DNA of 64,000 nt from Diorhabda sublineata (Eukaryota > Arthropoda > Insecta > Coleoptera > Chrysomelidae). The notes beneath the pieces are model-generated. The model did no database searches. It saw only the letters and a program-made list of their open reading frames with translations, and was not told the DNA's origin. This document shows positions 11,040-20,849 of the stretch, one piece after another. The stretch lies in assembly GCF_026230105.1 (NCBI RefSeq), contig NC_079484.1:3611805-3675804 (forward strand), given 5' to 3'. Numbering within the stretch: the stretch's first letter is position 1; every line of letters begins with the position of its first letter. Made by a program: the position numbers and the translations under genes.

Positions 11040-11395
11040 TAGTTCTAAAATCGATTTCGTGAAGGGTATCAAACCATTAAAAGGTGCCGACGTGGAAAGA
11101 TCGTGTTTTGGACGTGTTGAAGTTGTATGAAGCGGTCGGAATCGTCGAAAGCACCAAGAAGAATCCTGAGTTTTCATCTGAAATGCCAAAAATACTGAAA
11201 AAGCAAAACTTGAAGCGTAACAAGTCTGCAGCTCAAACTAAAATAACAATTTCTCAGTGCGTTAGCGAAGATCTTTACCAGCGAATCGCAGGTAGGTTGT
11301 CAGCCAAGGAAATATGGGACAGTTTAACAACAAATCTGAAGTTATTTCGTCAGGGTGTCGATTTTTTCAAATATAGAATAGGATGGTAACGAAAA
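11040..11395 (+). mobile_element. Ty1/copia-type gag fragment
   Basis: The frame from 11084 has TWKDRVLDVLKLYEAVGIV near the start and SEDLYQRIAGRLSAKEIWDS near the end. This is the layout of copia gag N-terminal domains (a W-K-x-x-V...L helix, then A-K-E-I/L-W-D-x-L). The upstream sequence IKPLKGAD in another frame looks like the true N-terminal start, so a frameshift separates them. No LTR, zinc knuckle or pol is attached. Confidence 0.72.
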
Positions 11396-12155
11396 TTCCT
11401 CTTCTCGTGAAAGAAATCAAAGCTGCGAGTTGGCTACCGGCTTCAAAACGCGTCAGATGGAAATCATCGACGTTTTTCTTGGGCTGTTGTGCGTCTCCAA
11501 GGTACTGCCAGCTTCGAACTCATACTTGAATACAAATTATTATACGTTTTCACTGATTAATTTTTCGTCTTTGATCTGGTTCTAGTCTACTTTCTCTGCA
11601 ATTTTCATTCAAATAGGTTCTGCCGTTATTGAGTTATAAATATAACTAACACGACTAAAGTCCGGTGACCGGGGAGGTCAATCTTGAGGACAATTATTTA
11701 ATCGTCCCATCCACTTATTTGGATATTTGATGAGGTTCTATCATGTACAAACCAAATCGTCAAATTAGCCCGGAAGAGTATTTGGTATAAACGCTAAATA
11801 AGTACTAAAATGTCGTTTATTGTACTCTTAAAAGATATCTTCATCTCGCACATTCATTTGTATAGAATGTTTTCGATTGACACTGTAAAAAAATTCCTGT
11901 TTCTCGAGCCCTTCTTTCTAGAAAATGTTTCTCTTCGAGGATCAAACAATTAGGAAACCTTTTCTAATTTTCTTCCAGATTTTTTCTACAGTTTTTTCCA
12001 CAAAAACTTAGCACCGATAGAACTTTTTTCGAAATTTTTCGACGCCTTTCAACTCCCCACGGAGGCTTGGTATTGAGGTAAAATAGACCTATAACTTTAC
12101 TCTGTATCGATTCTTATGTCTGTATATTAAGTAATTAATGAAAATAGTTACTCAC

Positions 12156-12339
12156 CAAATTGACGTGTGCCTTATCACTATAGTTGAAATTGGGTAATAT
12201 TTCTTTGAAGTTGGTTAAAATTTCATTATGTCTCGCCATATCAGTAGCTAGAATGCATCTAATCATTCCCTCCCTCACTTGTTTGAAGTCTTCACTACTG
12301 AATGCTCTGAATATGTTGCAATCATCGTTTTCGAGTATT
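12156..12339 (-). CDS. PDE9: PDE9 exon 7 (catalytic domain)
   Basis: Residues 327-388. The acceptor is attatttacag and the donor is GTGAGT. The first base completes Arg from exon 6, then 61 codons end in phase 0. CNIFRAFSSEDFKQVREGMI and ILATDMARHNEI match the PDE9 helices between the second metal-binding motif and the DISNE motif. It is one codon-aligned block with no insertions relative to human PDE9A. Confidence 0.95.
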
Positions 12340-12385
12340 CTGTAAATAATTATTTATGTCAAATTGTCGATTATATAAATAATAA

Positions 12386-12775
12386 TATATAAAGTGTGTC
12401 TACTTAAGTTGGAACCATACAGAAAACTTTTTTATTAGCGGTTTTAGGACAAAAGTTCTTTTTAAAAAGTTCTACACGGTACAAAAGTTAAAATGTAACC
12501 ATCAGATATCAATTTTTTGAAGTAGTATACGAGGTTTGTTACAAAATTACCGAGATTAGTAAATGAACCTAAATCTTTCAATTCAAAACAATTTTACTTC
12601 ATAACATAATTCAAATTTTTTGACAAACCTCGTATACCGCTTTAAAAAATTCATATCTGATGATTGCAATTTAACTTTTGAACTATGCAGAATTTTTTAA
12701 CAGGAATAACTTTTCTTCATAAAATCACTAATAACAAAGTTATGGTTCCAACTTAAGTAGTCACACTGTATATAA
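12386..12775. mobile_element. Palindromic foldback MITE in PDE9 intron 6
   Basis: The left end TATATAAAGTGTGTCTACTT and the reverse complement of the right end TATATACAGTGTGACTACTT continue together through AAGTTGGAACC. The inner arms also pair: ATACGAGGTTTGT near 12528 with ACAAACCTCGTAT near 12625, and CATCAGATAT near 12500 with ATATCTGATG near 12653. Almost the whole 390 bp can fold on itself. The ends sit at TA, as in Tc1/mariner MITEs. There is no coding content. Confidence 0.88.
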
Positions 12776-12794
12776 GAGATAAAATTTTGTTTAC

Positions 12795-12997
12795 CTGAAT
12801 GCTACGCTACAGTGGTGATTTTCTAACGGTGAAATATCATTGTAGCGTATTGCCAATTCTGTTTTAGCATTTATTTGATATATATTGTTGTATCCGGGAT
12901 GATCAAGATCGTGGCATATACAAGAAGTTAATAATATAAGCACTTCTAAATCACCTATTTTCGATGGCAAATCAACACACCACGAAATCGCATACAT
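12795..12997 (-). CDS. PDE9: PDE9 exon 6 (HD metal-binding motif)
   Basis: Residues 260-327, phase 0 start after acceptor tttcatttcag, 67 codons plus AG, donor GTAAAC. The motif CHDLDHPGYNN contains His288 and Asp289, which bind the catalytic zinc and magnesium. NDISPLENHHCSVAF follows, as in all class I PDEs, and YQINAKTELAIRYND is close to the PDE9A-specific sequence here. This exon alone identifies the gene. Confidence 0.97.
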
Positions 12998-13326
12998 CTG
13001 AAATAAAATGAAAAACAATTTGACATATTTCTTGCTGCTTCAAACTTTTTTTTTTAAATAGTGTCTCAACGAAATGTAGTGTCGTGAAAATAGCTGCAGT
13101 GGATGTTAGACTGGTATGTTAGGGATCACTTAACCTCACTTTTTGGTGAGCCGTAAGCGAAAAGGATGTACCTGTGACGCATTATTCGTTTTTTGATCAA
13201 AATGTGAAATTAATTGAGCAATTAGGGGTGCCTCTCAAGGACTCAAATGTATTATGGGCGCTTGTTTTAGTATAGTTGTCATGTTCAAATTAGTTAAGCG
13301 TCGTCTAGCTTTCGCACCAAAAGGAC

Positions 13327-13640
13327 GTGATGAATTCGGTATCCAAACGATTATTACTTATAGAAAGTAAACGATTGCGAAGGTTTATTTCAAAGAAAAG
13401 CAAAAAAATACGAGGCGTTCACGAACTTAATAGAAATAGACTTGCTTATGGGGAATTCCATCACCTTTATCATGAACTTCGCAGTGATCCAATAAGGTTT
13501 TTACAGTTTTTAAGAATGTTAGTGGAAACGTTCGATTTTATTCTGGGAAAAATCAAGCATCGACTTCAAAAGAAAACAACTATGCACTTCGACTCCATAC
13601 TGAATAAACAAGATCGAAGCTCGAGCGGCGCGACGTTGAG
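13327..13640 (+). mobile_element. PIF/Harbinger transposase N-terminal fragment
   Basis: The open frame reads VHELNRNRLAYGEFHHLYHE, then LRSDPIRFLQFLRMLVETFD and a basic segment. This corresponds to the N-terminal region of Harbinger nucleases (W-V-H-P-I-N-x-x-R...G-E-F-H-x-L...F-F-x-Y-F-R-M). The DDE catalytic part is absent, and the reading frame continues into GC-richer non-coding sequence (13610-13830), probably the element's end region. The usual Trp before Val-His is a Gly here. Confidence 0.72.
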
Positions 13641-13932
13641 CGGTGGTCTTTTGCAATGTGAACACTTTCAATTGAAGTCTATAGCCAGAAATATTTTTGG
13701 CATCGCTCGACGGTCACCGCTTGAGCGTTGCCAATGTGACCGCACACTAAGCCTCTGAAGACGGCGCAGCTTCGCTGAAATCTCGTCGTTCGAGCTCCGT
13801 TCGCTTCGTAGTTTCTAGACAGGAATTTCGCCGGACGAAAAGGAAAAATTCACCCTCACGATCACGGCACTGGACTCGTTATACAGTGCCAAAGTGGATT
13901 TGATTTTTAACCGTAGTTTATTCTTCGATATA

Positions 13933-14478
13933 CAGTAGAAAATATCCGGCCCTCAGTTATAAGGATTCGCGATTATCCGGACTATCAACTGGGACCAATT
14001 AAATAATTAAGTAGTATTGAGATAAGTTACAAAATATAAGATATCAAAGAGTGGGTGACGATAATGACGATAATGATCAAGGCTTTCAGATTTTGCCGGA
14101 TGACGAAATCGTAGAAAACAGCAGGAAATGTAAGAAGATGAAACAGAAGAAAAACTAGACGTGGAAAATGATGTAGGGCCATCTCATGATGAAGCACTTC
14201 AGGCTCTGGAAATAGGTCTCAAATAGTTTGATAAACAAACAGAGAGTGATACTGTGAGTTACTACAGCTAAAACCAATTCGTGATATAGCAGCAATGAAG
14301 AGAAAAAGTAGCTTACCTCAAATGCCAATTACCAAATATTTAAAGCCAACTTAAACTCATTATTAAATTATTATTACTTTTGATTGATTATTTATTAATG
14401 ATAACATTACTATCATTAAACTTCGATTATCCGAATCCCCAACGACAACAATTAGTCCGGTTAATCGAGTTTCCACTG
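13933..14478 (+). mobile_element. Tigger/pogo-type deletion derivative with both ends
   Basis: The element begins CAGTAGAAAATATCCGG and ends CGAGTTTCCACTG. The reverse complement of the end, CAGTGGAAACTCGATTAACCGG, aligns with the start. Both ends are flanked by TA (13931-13932 and 14479-14480), the usual target duplication. Subterminal copies of GATTATCCGGAC-like sequence occur on both sides. Inside, a broken frame with SHDEALQALEIGLK and IRDIAAMKRKSSLPQMPITKYL matches the C-terminal tail of Tigger transposases. The DNA-binding and DDE domains are deleted. Confidence 0.85.
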
Positions 14479-14716
14479 TATATGTTTTTGTCGCATTCAA
14501 TATATTCAACTCCCCACGCCACACACCTTTTCATACGTTTTTTCCATTGAAAAAAAAAATAAGGTATTTAACTTGATAATAAAATTGTTTGTAGAAAAAT
14601 TCTGGTTTATGTTTGATCCAGAATGATTAAAAGAATGTTAAAGCAAGTTACGACATGCTTAAATTGAGGCGCAGAAATTGTCACACATGAAAACCGACAG
14701 ACAGGCAGCGTCTATA

Positions 14717-15313
14717 CGAGGTCCGGTTATTAAATAACGAGACTGCGCGCCTAGATGGCGCCCTAGACGGGTGGGGTAAAAAACGATTAGTGCGTTGGGT
14801 ATCTAGATATCAAAGCACGTCCCAAAAGACGTTTCCGTTACTATTATAGTATTTGTGTGGCGTATCTATCTCAAATTTCTCGTTAAATTGAAAAAACTTG
14901 CTATAAATTGTTGCAAAACGCCTATGGGGACAATTTTCTATCTCGAGCGCGTGTTTATGTAAGGGGCGAGAGAGCACTGAAGACGACCAGTGTCCAGGTA
15001 CCCCTGTGACCAAAATCAGCCAAATTGTGCATCCGGATGATTGCCGAGGTTATAAACGCCGATAAAGAAACGGTTAGAAAAATTTTACTCGACGAATTAT
15101 ACATGACAAAAGTCTGTGCGAAGTTGGTGCCAACAAATCTGACTCCTGACCAAAAGCACTTACTTCAACAGATTTCCTTGAAAGGTTAGAAAGAATAGAA
15201 AAGGATCTGCTTCGAAAAGGATCCGATTTGAGTCGATGGAAGCGGTAAAGCAAAAAATGGCAGAGCTCCTGAAGGCTTTCATCAAAGAAGACTTCCAGCA
15301 CAGCCAGACCTCG
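14717..15313 (+). mobile_element. Internally deleted mariner with both terminal repeats
   Basis: The ends are CGAGGTCCGG (14717) and CCAGACCTCG (to 15313), which are inverted copies with one mismatch, flanked by TA. The broken internal frame gives KLLQNAYGDNFLSRARVYVR, ADKETVRKILLDELYMTK and VCAKLVPTNLTPDQK, the N-terminal half of a mariner transposase. It then jumps to MEAVKQKMAELLKAFIKEDF, its C-terminal end. The element is about 600 bp against about 1.3 kb for a full mariner; the DD34D core is lost. Confidence 0.88.
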
Positions 15314-16234
15314 TATAGTTACAGTATAATTTCCTCATTTATATATTTACCACTGTAATTAACAATATCATTAAGTAAACTTCCATAACTTCACACTCCA
15401 ACAAAGTTGTATAATTGAACAAACATACGCCGACATGTTTACACCTTTTTTTTGGGATAAATATATTTCCGGCATTTCAATCACACTACATTTTGGTTTA
15501 TATTCCTGTTATTGCAGTCGATTTATAACGAGATACTCCATTTAACGCTTTTCTACCATGTTGTCCGCATATCTGCTAAATTTTGGTACGATCGATATAG
15601 CGATGCAAATAAATAAAGTCACTCAATATGTTTACCAACGCCAAATAATTAATTTTTGAAATCAATTGATTGACTAGCTCATGGAAATAGTTAACGAACC
15701 ATTCATTAAGTATAAATTAATTTTCCAATCTATTTCTAGTAATGAAACGAATGAAGAGTCTACTTGAATGTTTTTGCGTCTCTGTCTTTTGAAATAGCTA
15801 AATTAAATTGAGTTGTGAGGTTTCTACATGTCCTGTAACTTGAAATATTCCTCCCATTTGGTACAGTTAGGCTAAAAATGTATGTTAAAGCTCTTCGTAT
15901 AGCCCCAAAGAGTTGTTTATTGTTTAGATTTCGGTCAATACTAATATCTACGCCAAAATTTTCTATTTTATTCAGTTTCAATGTTACGGGTTTATCACCT
16001 ACAACAATTATGATCAGGTGATAGAAACCTTAGCCCCAATTTGTGCCAGATTATTTGCTTATTCGTTCTCATTCATACATCAGTTTGCTGGAATCGACAT
16101 TAGGGGAAAATTCGATTACCAGCTTCAACTTTATTACTAAATCGTTCTTGTGGTTGTTGAGCTATAACATGCGCTGTAGACCACTCGCTCTACACAATCC
16201 GTCATTGTTGACACTCAGGCGTCAGTCGGCGTTG

Positions 16235-16735
16235 TGCTCTAGCCACGTAAACATCATCGATGCTTCCGCCAAGTGTGAATTGCGAAGTGTAATTCGTTTT
16301 GTACAAACTGAAAACCATAGTGCCTCAGAAATCCATCGGAGAATGATTCGTGTGTATCTATGCTAGAAAAATTTCACACGAGGAATTACACATAACAAAA
16401 GTCTGTGCGAAGTTGGTGTCAAAAAATCTGATTCCTGACCAAAAGCTCTTGCGTCAACAAGTCTGCTCACATTTCCTTGGAAGGCTAGAAAGGTTATAAA
16501 AAGATATGCTTTGAAAGGGACTCGATTAGAGTCGATGTAAGAGGTAAAGGAAAAAACGGCAGAACTCCTAAAGGTCCTCACCAAAGAAGACTTCCAGCAC
16601 TGCTTCGATCAATGGAAAAAACTTATGGGAAGGTATGTGGCGAGGTATATTGAAGGGGAGCATTCGAATGTAGATTAATGTTTATGATAAAACCTTTTTT
16701 CGTAACCAATCTCGTTATTTAATAGGCAGACCTAT
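16235..16735 (+). mobile_element. Second mariner fragment of the same family
   Basis: It starts with CELRSVIRFVQTENHSASEI, a mariner N-terminal helix. It then repeats the block found in the 14.7-kb element (TKVCAKLV..., SPDQK-type), followed by KTAELLKVLTKEDFQHCFDQ and WKKL. The right end (CTCGTTATTTAATAGGCAGACCT) resembles the inverse of the first element's left end. Stops and frameshifts are frequent. The two copies share text over about 200 bp (15100-15300 and 16375-16600), so they are sister insertions. Confidence 0.8.
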
Positions 16736-16779
16736 TAAATAACATAAATAAATAAATAAACATATTCACTATTGCCTAA

Positions 16780-16860
16780 ATGGAGGTTGTCTTTTTTTTA
16801 CATCCACCTTATAGTCCTGATTTTGCATTTAGTGCACAACGTGCATCTAAGCTCGCAGAA
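16780..16860 (+). mobile_element. Short mariner catalytic-motif remnant
   Basis: The frame contains LHPPYSPDFAF, the sequence around the third catalytic Asp of mariner transposases (H-P-P-Y-S-P-D-L-A-P). Only about 25 codons are recognisable. It may be a displaced part of the preceding fragment. Confidence 0.5.
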
Positions 16861-17051
16861 GACTATGATCATGAAATATCTAATAGCATATTTTATTTAT
16901 TCCTTCAGACGTATTTTTGTAATTTTTTCTTCTTTATTTTAGACTTAGTAATATTTTTATACTAATAGAATTATCTTCCATTAAAAAAAAACAGTTGATT
17001 CTATTGCATAATGATAAATGGAACGTTGTTATTTTGATTTAAGATACTGAC

Positions 17052-17289
17052 CATTTGTGCGACACAAAAACAATGTCTAAAATTGTGAAACGGCACATCG
17101 TTGTAATTTTTGTACGTCTCGTACAGGAAATTCCTCAGGGTAGTTATGTCGATGGCGAACTTTGAACATAGATCGTGATCCAGGTACATTTGTTGTAACA
17201 GAAGTAATAATTCTTCATCTTCCCAAGGCCTCGCATCAAACGTCGGCATTCTGAGCCATTGTCGGATTGCATCAGATACTTGTGTGTCG
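17052..17289 (-). CDS. PDE9: PDE9 exon 5 (start of catalytic domain)
   Basis: Residues 180-259. The acceptor is atatatttttcag and the donor is GTCAGT. The first base completes Cys180, then 79 codons follow. DTQVSDAIRQWLRMPTFDAR leads into the domain. NYNDVPFHNFRHCFCVAQM carries the general acid His248 and metal ligand His252. The donor GTCAGT is acceptable though weaker than the others. The downstream frame beyond the donor is intron. Confidence 0.96.
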
Positions 17290-17460
17290 CTGAAAAATAT
17301 ATAGAGAATATCAAATAAGAAAAGATTTTATGTACTTTAATGGTAATGTGATGTTTTCGTGATAGCATTCCGTACGTGAGTGGTTTCTTTATGATCTTAA
17401 CTTTTTTTTTTATTCAAGCTGGACATACTTTTGGTGGTTATTATGAAAATTGTATTATGG

Positions 17461-17675
17461 AACTTATTTTAAAAAAATAAATATTCTCAATTGAACTTAA
17501 CCTACAAAAATTCGACGAGAGAATTGTCGAAATGATAGAGTTAAGTAATCAAAAACAACCCTTATCGCAGCGGCGCATCATTATCAATTACTATGAACTC
17601 TAGCCTCATTAATTAAGTTTATCATCACTATAAATTGTTTGTATTTAATATTTCTGTCTGTTTTATAGATTGTCA
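17461..17675 (+). repeat. Interspersed repeat, copy 1 of a local pair
   Basis: The segment starting AAAAAAATAAATATTCTCAA and ending TTTAATATTTCTGT recurs at 20688-20840, in the same orientation, with small indels. Shared blocks include ATTCTCAATTGAACTTA and TTAATTAAGTTTATCATCAC. It is unrelated to anything I recognise. Confidence 0.75.
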
Positions 17676-18149
17676 ATTTTAATCTCATCAAGTTATAAAT
17701 ATCTTTCGAATGTATTTTTTGAAAATATTTTGAACGTGTCAAATACGCATGCTTCGTTCGGAATGTCTTCCGAATATCCATTATTCTACGAACGATTTAT
17801 GAACAAATAAAAATATAATTTCAATTTAAAACTAGCCAAGAGAATAAAAGGTTTATAATAACCATTTTGCTATATAATTAAATGATTTATTCTTGTAAAT
17901 ATAAATTCAAATACCACGTTTTTTCTTGAATTGCAAGTACGTAGAAAAACACCTAGGACAGAGATTAGACGTATTCAGATTACGTTCGGAATTAGAAATC
18001 TGTACTCCACAAATTGCGCATAAATCTGGTGACAGAGCACGACAAAAACTAATATTCTAATTACCACATACAGAAGAAGTGAAATAACTGTGTAAAAAAT
18101 TTAGAATTCAGAAATCTCCAAGATCTAGAAAAAAACTTTGAATTCGGAA

Positions 18150-18629
18150 CAATATACTAAAGTAGTTATGAGAATAATTGTAGAAAAGAGAACATCTCCG
18201 CCCTGGAGTCGGCCCTGTTTCGATTTAATGTAATTCTAGAATTCGGCGTTTTTGTTGTTTTTTTATAGTTCTACATTTTATTCTAACAGGCGGTTTATTT
18301 ACATTATTTCTTTTGGATACTTTCTATCTATTGGTCTATTTATTCGTTTGTTCTGTTTCTTTATTTTCTAGAAGTTTTTAGAATTCTTTTGGGATATATA
18401 GGGAAATTGTGAAGCGCAGTTTAATTCAGATTATACTAAATAGTCGCAGTGAACCGACCGAAATAGAAAGTAATCGAATAATTTAAGTAAATTATTTAAG
18501 TTAGTTGAGTGATAGTGATAAGTAGATTATATAAATTAGTTAAGTGTAGTGTATGGTATTCAAATAAATTAAGACCGTAAGAGACAGGGTCTATTAATTC
18601 ACTCCACGAATAGAAATCGTATAAATAAA
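18150..18629 (+). repeat. Solo-LTR-like repeat, tandem copy A
   Basis: Begins AATATACTAAAGTAGTTATG and runs through GGATTTAATG-like, TTCTAGAATTCGGCG, AACAGGCGGTTTATTTACAT, TTTATTTTCTAGAAG and ATTATATAAATTAGTTAAGT to TCGTATAAATAAA. The same succession follows at once in copy B, about 480 bp on. It has no coding content. The TATATAA block and its repetition elsewhere in the window suggest a long terminal repeat. Confidence 0.7.
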
Positions 18630-19085
18630 CAATATACTAAAGTAGTTCGTCATGAGAATAATTGTAGAAAAGAGAGCATCTCCTCCTTGGAGCCGGCTCT
18701 AATTGGATTTAATGGAATTCTAGAATTCGGCGCACGTGCCGCGGTTGGATGTTTGTTTTTTATACTTCTATATTTTATTCTAACAGGCGGTTTATTTACA
18801 TTATTTCTTTCGAATACTTTCTAGAAATGTCTATTTATTCATTTGTTTTGTTTCTTTATTTTCTAGAAGATCTAAGAATTATTCTGGGATATATAAGGAG
18901 TTTGTGAAGCGCAGTTTAGTTCAGATTATAATAAATAGTCGTAGTAGTTAGTCGTAGAACTAACTAGCAAATTAATCGAAGAATTGAACTAAATTATTCA
19001 AGTTAGTTGAGTGATAAGTGGATTATATAAATTAGTTAAGTGTAGTGTATAGTGTATAAAAATTGTATAAATAAATAAGAAAAAC
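18630..19085 (+). repeat. Solo-LTR-like repeat, tandem copy B
   Basis: Direct repeat of copy A, starting AATATACTAAAGTAGTTCGT. It has the same internal blocks but a distinct CG-rich insert after AGAATTCGGCG (CACGTGCCGCGG). The back-to-back arrangement fits unequal exchange or two LTRs without an internal region. Confidence 0.7.
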
Positions 19086-19119
19086 AAAATAGAAGGAAAG
19101 AGTGAGAATACTTTGCGAC

Positions 19120-19690
19120 AGAAATAGAAATTACTGATGATGAAGATATAGACATCATTAAATGCCTTAAGGACATGTTACAACAAGAAGTACAGGTTGT
19201 TCGATGGTGAAGAAGTATCAATTGAGGCAAAGATGAATGTTTATGAAGGAATTTATTGACCAGTATCAATTTTCGACTGTGAAACATGGAGTCTCACTGA
19301 TGGACAAACAAATGCACTCCAAACTAGAAATATGAGATATTTCAGATATCTGAGAGAAGATATAAAAAGGCATAGATTAACAAATTTTCAAATAATCTAG
19401 AGATTAAGTTGTGGCGTTAATTGAGGAAAGTACAGTTGATAAAGTCATGGAAGATTCAAAACTAGCGAAGAGAGTACGGGATATAAAAAATGTAAAAATA
19501 AAAAGAAATAAAGACCTAAAACAAGATGGGATTAAGTGATTGGTATTACACTGAAGAAAAGAGAGACACAACATGAAGAAGAAGAGGAATTAGTAAAAAA
19601 GAATGGAGGAAATTTGTGTACGATGCATAAATGTAACCGCGACCACTAAGTGGTTTAAGTAGAGTCGATGGTATATACAATATTGAGAAA
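19120..19690 (+). mobile_element. LINE C-terminal fragment
   Basis: The broken plus-strand frame gives FDCETWSLTDGQTNALQTRN, then MRYFRYLREDIKRHRLTN. This is the C/SETW-L-T...I-x-A-x-E-M-R-Y-L-R region after the RT of many insect LINEs. Further on, EWRKFVYDA and PRPLSGLSRVDG look like the extreme C-terminus and 3' end. Several stops. No RT catalytic block remains. Confidence 0.72.
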
Positions 19691-19887
19691 TCATTTTTTC
19701 TTGATAAATCAGCAGGATTTCTGATCGTTTGTGAGACCCCAAAAACAGTCAATTTTTAACAGTTTTTTTTAAACTGATTTTCTATAAAAAGAGATCTAAA
19801 ATCGGGACGATATATTAGTAATAACATATAAAAATGTACACGTAATGCATTAGAATATATTTATTGACATATGAAGGATTATTTTAC

Positions 19888-20002
19888 CATATATTTGCAA
19901 AATTCTGCTTCACTCGTTTTTTGACAGAATCACTTTTACGTCGATATTGCAGTCGACGACATTCTTCACTAGAAAGAGGTTCTGGAAGCTGTTTATAGAA
20001 TC
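19888..20002 (-). CDS. PDE9: PDE9 exon 4 (linker before catalytic domain)
   Basis: Residues 142-180. The acceptor is ttttgttccag and the donor is GTAAAA. The first two bases complete Gly142, then 37 codons plus TG of Cys180. The peptide FYKQLPEPLSSEECRRLQYR and RKSDSVKKRVKQNFANI is basic and helical, lying where vertebrate PDE9A has its poorly conserved linker. It is supported by matching phase on both sides more than by similarity. Confidence 0.88.
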
Positions 20003-20224
20003 CTGGAACAAAAAATATGGAAAAATCACAATTTTCATACTAAAACTGATTTAAAAAAATGATAAACAACCGATCCGCTGTTGTTATAAATAAAAGTCGA
20101 TTCAATCAGAACATACCATGTTAATTGTAATTAAAAAAATGTTTTTAAAGAATTACATATCTTTTTAATTCCGATATAGAAGAATCCGTGACGATTATAT
20201 GTAGAATAAATATAATTCTCGGTT

Positions 20225-20460
20225 TCAGAGGCAAACCTCTATCCAATGGTCCATATTTTCAAGCCATGACTGCGTGGCAAGTATCACCATCTTGTTAGAA
20301 CCGCATATTATCCAGAGAAACTGCTCGATCGAGATCATTTTCCATTTTAGAAGATGGTGGTCATTAATAGCATCAAATAGTTACTCTCTGGGGATGCATC
20401 GGTTTTCCAAAATCACTCGTCGACTATCATTTTCCCAAATGCGACAATTCTGCTTTTATT
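20225..20460 (-). mobile_element. Tc1/mariner-like transposase remnant
   Basis: The minus strand reads DNMRF, a stop, then QDGDTCHAVMA. This is close to the N-M-x-F-Q-Q-D-G-A-T-C-H-T-A block holding the second catalytic Asp in Tc1/mariner transposases. Just upstream, RRVILENR resembles the P-R-V-I-x-E segment. Stops and small deletions are many. The plus-strand frame at 20274-20543 is its antisense. Confidence 0.5.
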
Positions 20461-20687
20461 TGAATCCACTAGTCGGTTTTGACTTCAAAAAACGCGTATA
20501 CCCCTCCATAATTGAGTTTAACAAAGAAACGAAGAAATGTTAAATAAAGTTGAGAAAAAAATTCTTAAATTAACATCGAGCCTTGTTAGACCTTCTTCTT
20601 TGCGGCAGCTATAGCTTCCAGCTTTGTTGAAATCAAAGGGAAAGCGAAACTACTTGTGCAGGCATCGAATCTTATGGAACATAGTTT

Positions 20688-20840
20688 AAAAAAATAAATA
20701 TTCTCAATTGAACTTAGCATTCATGAACGCGACGAGAGAATAGTCAAAGCGAAATAATAGACTTAAGTAATCTAATCTAACCTCATTAATTAAGTTTATC
20801 ATCACTATAAATTGTTTGTATTTAATATTTCTGTTAGTTT
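20688..20840 (+). repeat. Interspersed repeat, copy 2 of a local pair
   Basis: Partner of 17461-17675, shorter by several internal deletions, but with the same order of blocks through TTTGTATTTAATATTTCTGT. Confidence 0.75.
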
Positions 20841-20849
20841 TATAAAGTC

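Noticed and set aside
13327..13758. 143-codon frame as an intact host gene
   Set aside because: Only the first part matches Harbinger transposases; the rest is non-coding, and there are no exons joining it.
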